Shown here: positions 58,496 through 64,000 of the stretch, piece by piece
Layout of the letters: every line of letters starts with the position of its first letter
Numbering within the stretch: the stretch's first letter is position 1
NCBI GenBank assembly: GCA_903862885.1
Contig: CAIOZU010000025.1
Location: 31,973-95,972 of the forward strand
Direction of reading: 5' to 3'
DNA from: an uncultured Pseudomonadota bacterium
GTDB lineage: Bacteria > Pseudomonadota > Gammaproteobacteria > Steroidobacterales > Steroidobacteraceae
Length of the DNA: 64,000 nt
Translations under genes and position numbers: made by a program
Notes under the pieces: generated by a model
The model's input: the letters and a program-made list of their open reading frames with translations, nothing else
Told to the model about the DNA's origin: nothing
Databases searched by the model: none

Positions 58496-59073
58496 GTGCG
58501 CGCGGGGCAGTGAGATCACGCTTATTTTTTGGGTTTTGGCCGGATGTGGCTACCCGCGCTGCGCTGAAACAATGCGCGCAGGCACATCCTGTGTCGGCCG
58601 GGCGACCCATCACGCCGGCCCAATGGCATCTGACCTTGGCCTTTTGTGGGTGGCAAAGTGCTACGGTGTCCGCCCAGTTGGCTGACTTGGAGATCGTCAG
58701 TGCGCTGCCGGTTGTCCAGGTGGCGTTGGATCGGCGCCTCTTTTGGCCAGAGGCGCGGGCTTTCGTATTGGAAGCGGCCGATCCTCCGCCCAGCCTGTTG
58801 TCTATGCAGCGAATTTTTCAGCAGCACCTGCATGCGCTCGGCGTTCGCGTCGACGCCCAGCCCTACCGACCACATGTCACGCTGGTTCGGGGGATGGTCG
58901 ATGCACCCACCGGCCCTTGGGTGGTGCCGCTCGCGCCCCCGGTCGTTTGGTCACTGGATGACTTAGTGCTGGTTGCCTCCCAGCCCCAGGCTGAGGGATC
59001 GATTTACACGCCGGTGAGCCGTTGGCGACATGATCCCACGGTCGGTGCATTTATCCCTATTGAGCTCAGTTAA
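58492..59073 (+). CDS. thpR: RNA 2',3'-cyclic phosphodiesterase ThpR
   Basis: This is a 2H-phosphoesterase (2'-5' RNA ligase family) of 193 residues. Both catalytic HxT motifs are visible, HLTLAF with His46 and HVTLVRG with His128. The family opens 2',3'-cyclic phosphates in RNA to 2'-phosphates and can reseal 2'-5' bonds. The start overlaps pncC by 4 bases. It is 61 bases upstream of recA, a position also seen in some other Gammaproteobacteria. Confidence 0.9.
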   Translation: MSARGAVRSRLFFGFWPDVATRAALKQCAQAHPVSAGRPITPAQWHLTLAFCGWQSATVSAQLADLEIVSALPVVQVALDRRLFWPEARAFVLEAADPPPSLLSMQRIFQQHLHALGVRVDAQPYRPHVTLVRGMVDAPTGPWVVPLAPPVVWSLDDLVLVASQPQAEGSIYTPVSRWRHDPTVGAFIPIELS

Positions 59074-59134
59074 TGGAGCGTCCGAGCGCCTGCCCTGTGC
59101 GATAATCAATCTCCACTTAAGAGGAATGCCCGCG

Positions 59135-60175
59135 ATGGATGAAAATCGAAAAAAGGCGCTTAGCGCCGCACTGAGTCAGATCGAGAAGCAGTTTGGCAAA
59201 GGCTCCGTCATGCGCTTAGGCGATGCCTCCGCTGCGATGGATTTCGATGTCATCCCGACGGGTTCGTTGGGGTTGGACATCGCGTTGGGTGTGGGCGGCT
59301 TACCAAAAGGTCGGGTCGTTGAAATCTACGGTCCGGAATCCTCAGGTAAAACTACGCTGACCTTAGAAGTGATCGCGCAGTGCCAACGCTTAGGTGGCAC
59401 CGCCGCCTTTGTGGATGCGGAGCATGCGCTCGATCCTATCTATGCAGAGAAGTTGGGCGTGAAAGTGGATGATTTGTTGGTGTCGCAGCCGGATACCGGC
59501 GAGCAGGCGCTTGAGATCACCGACATGTTAGTGCGCTCCGGTGGCGTGGACATTGTTGTGGTGGACTCGGTGGCCGCTTTGACGCCAAAAGCTGAAATTG
59601 AAGGCGAGATGGGTGAGTTGCAGGTGGGTCTGCATGCTCGATTGATGTCGCAGGCGCTGCGTAAGCTCACCGGCAATATCAAGCGCTCCAACACGATCGT
59701 GATTTTCATCAACCAGATTCGTATGAAGATCGGCGTGATGTTTGGTAGTCCAGAGACCACCACCGGTGGTAATGCCTTGAAGTTCTACGCATCCGTGCGC
59801 TTAGATATTCGTCGCATTGGTGCCCTGAAGAACGGCGATGAAGTGATTGGTAATGCCACGCGCGTGAAAGTGGTTAAGAACAAAGTGGCGCCGCCCTTTC
59901 GGGAAGCTGAGTTTGAGATTTTGTATGGCCAAGGTATTTCTCGCGAAGGCGAGCTGATTGATTTGGCATCGACTCACAACCTGATTGAGAAATCCGGTTC
60001 ATGGTATGCGTACAAGGGTGAGCGCATTGGTCAGGGCAAGGACAATGCCCGCACCTTCTTACAGAACCATCCGGAGATCGCCTTAGATCTCGATACCCAA
60101 TTGCGCGCCAAGTTGTTGGCACCGCGTCGTGGTCAAACGGGTGCGCCGTTGGTAGCGGACTCGGCTGAGAGCTGA
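59135..60175 (+). CDS. recA: Recombinase RecA
   Basis: RecA is the DNA strand-exchange ATPase and SOS co-protease. The 346-residue protein has Walker A (GPESSGKTT, 66-74), the ATPase and DNA-binding loops L1 and L2 (EIEGEMGE and [21 protein letters not shown]), and the acidic-ended C-terminal domain. The start is ATG 59135 ([10 protein letters not shown]) with GAGGA 9 bases upstream; longer frames overlap thpR. A GATAAT -10-like box at 59101 is preceded by TGC. I found no CTG-N10-CAG LexA box in the upstream gap, and lexA is not in this window. Confidence 0.97.
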   Translation: MDENRKKALSAALSQIEKQFGKGSVMRLGDASAAMDFDVIPTGSLGLDIALGVGGLPKGRVVEIYGPESSGKTTLTLEVIAQCQRLGGTAAFVDAEHALDPIYAEKLGVKVDDLLVSQPDTGEQALEITDMLVRSGGVDIVVVDSVAALTPKAEIEGEMGELQVGLHARLMSQALRKLTGNIKRSNTIVIFINQIRMKIGVMFGSPETTTGGNALKFYASVRLDIRRIGALKNGDEVIGNATRVKVVKNKVAPPFREAEFEILYGQGISREGELIDLASTHNLIEKSGSWYAYKGERIGQGKDNARTFLQNHPEIALDLDTQLRAKLLAPRRGQTGAPLVADSAES

Positions 60176-60180
60176 GTGCG

Positions 60181-60744
60181 ATGAGTGGGCGACCTGCGCG
60201 CGGCGGCCGTAGCCGCCGAGCGTTTGGTGCCCGGGCGCCGGCCCTCACGGAAGAGCCGGCCAGTGCCGAGGCGGCTAAAGGCCGTGCGATCGGCTGGCTA
60301 TCGCGCCGTGACTATCCTCGTGATGCGCTAAAAACGCGCTTAATCGACGTGGGCTTCTTGGAGTCCGCTGCCGAGGATGCCGTGGGCTCTTTAGAAGACG
60401 AGCGGCTGGTGAATGACGTGCGTTATGTGGAGGGTGCGGTGACTTCGCGCACGAACCGAGGTTTTGGCCCCATCCGCATTCGGATCGAGCTGCAGCGCTT
60501 AGGGCTTGCCTCAGAGGTGATTGAGTCGGCCATCGATGCAGGATCACCGCGGTGGAGTGAGCGCGCAATGGCCCTACGTCAGCGGCGCTTTGGCGCAGCG
60601 GCGCCGTTGAATCCCAAAGAGCGCGCCCGTCAGGTTCGTTTTTTATTGAGTCGTGGCTTCACGGGTGGCCATGTGCGGGACGCGCTGGGGGCGGCTGGGC
60701 GGGATCTGGATCTCGATGAGGCGGATCTGAGTGCGCTCGATTAA
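60181..60744 (+). CDS. recX: RecA regulator RecX
   Basis: RecX blocks RecA filament growth. The 187-residue protein has the three-helix repeats of the family: AIGWLSRRDYPRDALKTRLID, DERLVNDVRYVEGAVTSRTNRGFGPIRIRIELQRLGL, then ARQVRFLLSRGFTGGHVRDAL. It begins with an Arg/Gly-rich tail and starts five bases after the recA stop, so it is made from the same transcript. Confidence 0.93.
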   Translation: MSGRPARGGRSRRAFGARAPALTEEPASAEAAKGRAIGWLSRRDYPRDALKTRLIDVGFLESAAEDAVGSLEDERLVNDVRYVEGAVTSRTNRGFGPIRIRIELQRLGLASEVIESAIDAGSPRWSERAMALRQRRFGAAAPLNPKERARQVRFLLSRGFTGGHVRDALGAAGRDLDLDEADLSALD

Positions 60745-60825
60745 AGACACCCCAGTGCATGCTCTCGGCCGATATTCCCGCTAGAATCAGCCGCTTCCCG
60801 GCCCAGTGGCTGACTTAGACCCGTT

Positions 60826-63468
60826 ATGATTATGAATACCCCATCCGTCCTCACCAGCTCCCAACTGCGCGATCGGTTTTTGGGTTTTTTTCGCGATCAC
60901 GGGCACACGGTGATTCCATCTAGTTCGTTGGTGCCGGGCAATGATCCGACCTTATTGTTCACCAATGCCGGCATGGTGCAGTTCAAGGATGTGTTTTTAG
61001 GGCAGGACCTGCGTCCTTACACGCGGGCAGCCACCTCACAGCGGTGTGTGCGTGCCGGCGGTAAACACAATGATTTGGAGAATGTGGGCTACACCGCGCG
61101 CCACCACACCTTCTTTGAAATGCTGGGTAACTTCAGTTTTGGTGATTACTTTAAAAAAGACGCCATTCGGCTCGCTTGGCAGTTCATCACGGCGGAACTC
61201 AAGATTCCCAAAGATCGCCTGTGGGTCACCGTGTATGAGACTGATGATGAGGCTTTTGATCTGTGGGTGAGTGAGGCGGGTGTCCCGGTCAATCGCATCA
61301 CGCGCATGGGCGCGCAGTCTAATTTTTGGGCCATGGGGGACACGGGGCCATGTGGTCCGTGCAGTGAGATTTTTTACGATCATGGTCCGGAGGTCGCAGG
61401 TGGGCCACCGGGATCACCTGATGAAGACGGTGATCGCTACGTTGAAATCTGGAATCTCGTGTTCATGCAATACGATCGGGGCGCTGATGGTGCGCTCACG
61501 CCTTTGCCTAAACCCTCGGTCGATACCGGCATGGGTCTTGAGCGTATTTCTGCTGTTTTACAGGGCGTTCACTCTAATTACGATATCGATTTATTTAAGG
61601 CGTTGATCGCGGCGGCGGCGCGTGTCACCGGTGTCAGCGATTTGAGCTCGCCTAGTCTTCGGGTGATTGCAGATCACATTCGGGCATGTAGCTTTTTAAT
61701 AGTAGACGGTGTGACGCCATCCAACGAGGGCCGTGGTTATGTGCTTCGGCGCATCATTCGCCGCGCTATTCGTCATGGCTATCAGCTGGGTCAAACCGAG
61801 CCGTTCTTTCATCTCTTAGTCGATGCGCTGGTCACACAGATGGGGGAGGCCTATCCGGAGTTAACTCGTGAGGCAGCCCGCGTCCGCCAGCTGCTGGCGC
61901 AAGAAGAAAGTCGCTTTGCTGAAACGCTGGCCTCAGGCATGGCAATTTTGGACCAGACCATCCAAGCGCAGGCGGCTCAGGGTGCCTCGCGCGTGATTCC
62001 AGGTGAGACGGTGTTTAAGTTGTATGACACTTTCGGGTTTCCGGTCGATCTCACCGCGGATGTGGCGCGTGAGAAAGGCTTCACGATTGATGAGCCAGGC
62101 TTTGAGGCGGCCATGAACCAGCAGCGGGACCGGGCGCGCGCCGCGAGTCGCTTTGCGGTTGATTTGCGCGCACCCACCGATATGGTCCACCGCAGTGAGT
62201 TTCAAGGCTATGACCAGTTAAGTTCGGAAGGCACGGTGCTGGCCCTGTTGGATGCGACAAGCCAGTCGGTGAATGAGCTGCCTGATGGTGCGATCGGTCA
62301 GGTGGTACTCGATCGCACCGCGTTCTATGCAGAAAGCGGTGGGCAGGTGGGGGATGTGGGTGTGCTCTCACGTGAGGGCAGTCGCTTTCAGGTCGAAGAC
62401 ACTCAGAAAATACGCGATGCCTTTGCCCACCGTGGCCGAATGGTCGCCGGGACGTTGAGAGTGGGGGATCGGTTAAGCGCCCTCGTCGATCGAGACACGC
62501 GACTCGCGACGGCGCGTAATCACTCGGCCACGCATCTTTTGCATGAGGCGTTGCGGCGTGTGCTCGGTGTGCATGTGCAGCAGAAAGGCTCCTTGGTACA
62601 GGCTGATCGACTGCGCTTCGATTTTGCCCACGGTGCGCCGATGACGGCAACGGAATTAGCAGATGTTGAGAAAAAAGTGAACGCGGAGATCTTGAATAAT
62701 CTCGCCACGACCACACAATTAATGACCTATGACGCGGCCTTGGCCGCGGGCGCCATGGCTTTGTTTGGTGAGAAGTACGGGGACACCGTGCGCGTGCTTG
62801 GTTTTGGCGACTTTTCTACTGAGCTGTGTGGCGGCACACATGTGGTGCGAACCGGTGATATCGGCGTGTTTAAGATCCTTGCGGAGACCGGTGTGGCGGC
62901 GGGTGTGCGGCGTATGGAGGCAGTGACTGGGACACTCGCCTTTGATTATTTGACACAGTCTGATCAATGGTTACGCCAAGTGGGTCAGTTGGTACGCGCT
63001 GGTCGTGGCGATGTGCTCGATAAAGTGGAAGGGCTGCTGGATCGCACCAAGCGTTTAGAGCGGGAACTGGATCAGCTAAAAGCGCGTCTTGCGAGCGGAC
63101 AAGGGACTGATTTGGCTTCCACGGCGGTGGAGGTGCGCGGTATTAAAGTCATTGCGGCGCGATTGGATGGTTTGGATGCCAAGGCGCTTCGCACGGCGGT
63201 TGATCAGTTAAAGGAAAAGCTCGGCTCAGCGGTGATTGTGTTGGGTTCTGCGGATACGGACGGCAAGGCGATTTTGGTGGCGGGTGTCACGGCAGATCTG
63301 ATCGGTCGAATCAAGGCGGGGGACGTGGTAGCCCGCGTAGCTGCCCATGTGGGTGGCAAGGGCGGTGGCCGCGCTGACTTTGCTCAAGCGGGCGGACCGA
63401 ACGCAGAGCAATTAGATGCGGCGTTGGCGCTGGTTCCGACGATTGTCGAGGGAGACAGTGCGCGTTAG
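60826..63468 (+). CDS. alaS: Alanyl-tRNA synthetase AlaS
   Basis: AlaRS charges tRNA-Ala and edits Ser/Gly. The 880-residue protein has a class II core ([48 protein letters not shown]), the tRNA-recognition region, the editing domain with zinc ligands HSATHLLH and CGGTH, and the C-Ala domain. ATG codons at 60826 and 60832 are both possible starts. recA, recX, alaS, csrA is the conserved gammaproteobacterial order. Confidence 0.97.
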   Translation: MIMNTPSVLTSSQLRDRFLGFFRDHGHTVIPSSSLVPGNDPTLLFTNAGMVQFKDVFLGQDLRPYTRAATSQRCVRAGGKHNDLENVGYTARHHTFFEMLGNFSFGDYFKKDAIRLAWQFITAELKIPKDRLWVTVYETDDEAFDLWVSEAGVPVNRITRMGAQSNFWAMGDTGPCGPCSEIFYDHGPEVAGGPPGSPDEDGDRYVEIWNLVFMQYDRGADGALTPLPKPSVDTGMGLERISAVLQGVHSNYDIDLFKALIAAAARVTGVSDLSSPSLRVIADHIRACSFLIVDGVTPSNEGRGYVLRRIIRRAIRHGYQLGQTEPFFHLLVDALVTQMGEAYPELTREAARVRQLLAQEESRFAETLASGMAILDQTIQAQAAQGASRVIPGETVFKLYDTFGFPVDLTADVAREKGFTIDEPGFEAAMNQQRDRARAASRFAVDLRAPTDMVHRSEFQGYDQLSSEGTVLALLDATSQSVNELPDGAIGQVVLDRTAFYAESGGQVGDVGVLSREGSRFQVEDTQKIRDAFAHRGRMVAGTLRVGDRLSALVDRDTRLATARNHSATHLLHEALRRVLGVHVQQKGSLVQADRLRFDFAHGAPMTATELADVEKKVNAEILNNLATTTQLMTYDAALAAGAMALFGEKYGDTVRVLGFGDFSTELCGGTHVVRTGDIGVFKILAETGVAAGVRRMEAVTGTLAFDYLTQSDQWLRQVGQLVRAGRGDVLDKVEGLLDRTKRLERELDQLKARLASGQGTDLASTAVEVRGIKVIAARLDGLDAKALRTAVDQLKEKLGSAVIVLGSADTDGKAILVAGVTADLIGRIKAGDVVARVAAHVGGKGGGRADFAQAGGPNAEQLDAALALVPTIVEGDSAR

Positions 63469-63525
63469 TATTTAAAGAAATCGCCGTCTGATTTTTGTTG
63501 GTTTGTTTAGTCCATATAGGTTCAC

Positions 63526-63558
63526 AAGGAGGTGACTCAGCTGGCCGTAGATGGCCAG
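63526..63558 (+). promoter_or_regulatory. csrA leader: strong Shine-Dalgarno-like sequence and hairpin
   Basis: AAGGAGGTGA (63526-63535), a 10-base match to the full anti-Shine-Dalgarno, lies about 40 bases before the csrA ATG with no gene start at the correct distance. Between them CTGGCC (63541-63546) and GGCCAG (63553-63558) form a 6-bp hairpin with a 6-base loop. CsrA binds GGA motifs in leaders, including its own in E. coli, so the arrangement may be autoregulatory. This is inference. Confidence 0.5.
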
Positions 63559-63574
63559 TGCAATGAGGGTATTT

Positions 63575-63751
63575 ATGTTAATTCTGACTCGTCGAATTGG
63601 TGAAGCGCTGATGATCGGTGACCAGGTTGCGGTCACGGTGTTGGACATTAAAGGCAATCAAGTCAGGCTGGGCGTTGAGGCACCGAAAGAGGTCCCGGTC
63701 CACCGTGATGAGATTTTTGCCAAAGTAAAAGCCGATCAGCCTAAGGGGTGA
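63575..63751 (+). CDS. csrA: Post-transcriptional regulator CsrA (RsmA)
   Basis: CsrA is the global RNA-binding translational regulator that binds GGA motifs. The 58-residue protein begins [17 protein letters not shown] and has the RNA-contact Arg in VPVHRDEI (Arg44-type). The ATG at 63575 has a weak AGGG ribosome site just upstream, while the strong AAGGAGGTGA lies further away. In-frame upstream ATGs at 63551 and 63563 would give a 66-residue product but are less likely. Confidence 0.95.
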   Translation: MLILTRRIGEALMIGDQVAVTVLDIKGNQVRLGVEAPKEVPVHRDEIFAKVKADQPKG

Positions 63752-63856
63752 TCTGAGCGTCGAGGTCGATTCATCGGCCTTCGGGCGTCTGGGCGGGCAA
63801 TCGAGGTGCCCGACAAAGAAAAAAACGTAAATTTCAGACGAAAAGGGGTAATTCTT

Positions 63857-63886
63857 TTGACCGGTCTTCCTATACCCCCGTATCAT
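63857..63886 (+). promoter_or_regulatory. Promoter of the tRNA-Ser gene
   Basis: The -35 TTGACC (63857-63862), an 18-base spacer and the -10 TATCAT (63881-63886) precede the tRNA by 23 bases. The GC-rich stretch after the -10 (CGTGCTCCC) is a stringent-type discriminator, as at stable-RNA promoters. Confidence 0.75.
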
Positions 63887-63909
63887 CGTGCTCCCGGTGA
63901 ATAGGTTCC

Positions 63910-63999
63910 GGAGAGATGGCCGAGTGGTCGAAGGCGCGCCCCTGCTAAGGGCGTAGGGGAGTAATCCCCTCGAGGGTTCGAATCCCTCTCTCTCCGCCA
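63910..63999 (+). tRNA. tRNA-Ser (anticodon GCT)
   Basis: The class II tRNA folds with the acceptor GGAGAGA/TCTCTCC, discriminator G and encoded CCA, an anticodon arm CGCCC-CTGCTAA-GGGCG with anticodon GCT (63944-63946), a long variable arm (TAGGGGAGTAATCCCCT) and the T arm GAGGGTTCGAATCCCTC. It reads AGC and AGU. tRNA-Ser(GCU) after csrA is a conserved gammaproteobacterial order. Confidence 0.97.
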
Positions 64000-64000
64000 A

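Noticed and set aside
63541..63603. CTG-initiated 20-codon frame in the csrA leader as a gene
   Set aside because: CTG starts are rare and there is no composition support; kept only as a hypothesis in the csrA leader finding.

Overview
The window is a chromosomal segment from a gammaproteobacterium of moderately high GC content. Nearly all of it is core housekeeping gene content. The evidence is a proteobacterial cytochrome bc1 complex, ClpXP adaptor SspB, an LpoA-type penicillin-binding-protein activator beside rsmI, a full dcw (division and cell wall) cluster with meso-DAP-type MurE, LpxC, a pilABCD type IV pilus set, BamD, ZapD, and the alaS-csrA-tRNA-Ser order. From memory, the order murA, degS/algW, petABC, sspB, lpoA, rsmI, rnpB, mraZ and the dcw genes resembles Pseudomonas with several genes removed. 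A TolB-propeller transmembrane regulator and a type II MurB inside the dcw cluster point away from Pseudomonas and Enterobacteria, perhaps towards the Xanthomonadales/Nevskiales side. I cannot name a genus.

Layout. 1-3.5 kb: partial kdsD (minus), ibaG, murA, and a DegS/AlgW-type protease (minus). 3.7-7.3 kb: petABC, sspB and a DUF938 methyltransferase. 7.4-9.9 kb: a truncated LpoA-like gene (minus), rsmI, and the RNase P RNA. 10.2-27.8 kb: a promoter with a three-repeat MraZ operator, then mraZ-rsmH-ftsL-ftsI-murE-murF-mraY-murD-ftsW-murG-murC-murB-ddlB-ftsQ-ftsA-ftsZ. Almost every junction there is a 4-base start/stop overlap, and a strong terminator closes the cluster. 28-34.2 kb: lpxC, dciA (minus), an M23 peptidase, secA with two SEC-C zinc motifs, and a Nudix/TMP-synthase-like gene. 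34.2-42.9 kb, all minus: the transmembrane regulator, yacG, zapD, coaE, pilD, pilC, pilB, pilA. 43.2-50.7 kb: nadE, bamD (minus), rluD, pgeF, clpB with a heat-shock promoter, and an FmdB-type zinc-ribbon protein. 50.8-58 kb: aspS, mutS (minus), then a UbiA-type prenyltransferase and a GT-C membrane glycosyltransferase. 58-64 kb: pncC, thpR, recA, recX, alaS, csrA and tRNA-Ser(GCU).

The genes cover peptidoglycan precursor synthesis and septation, outer-membrane biogenesis (LpxC, BamD, KdsD, DegS), protein export and quality control (SecA, ClpB, SspB), the respiratory bc1 complex, type IV pili, and DNA repair (MutS, RecA, RecX, MutT). I saw no prophage, insertion sequence, CRISPR array or obvious defence island. 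The least explained parts are the UbiA/GT-C pair, the transmembrane regulator, the shortened LpoA, the csrA leader, the inverted repeat upstream of pilA and the doubled SEC-C tail of SecA.
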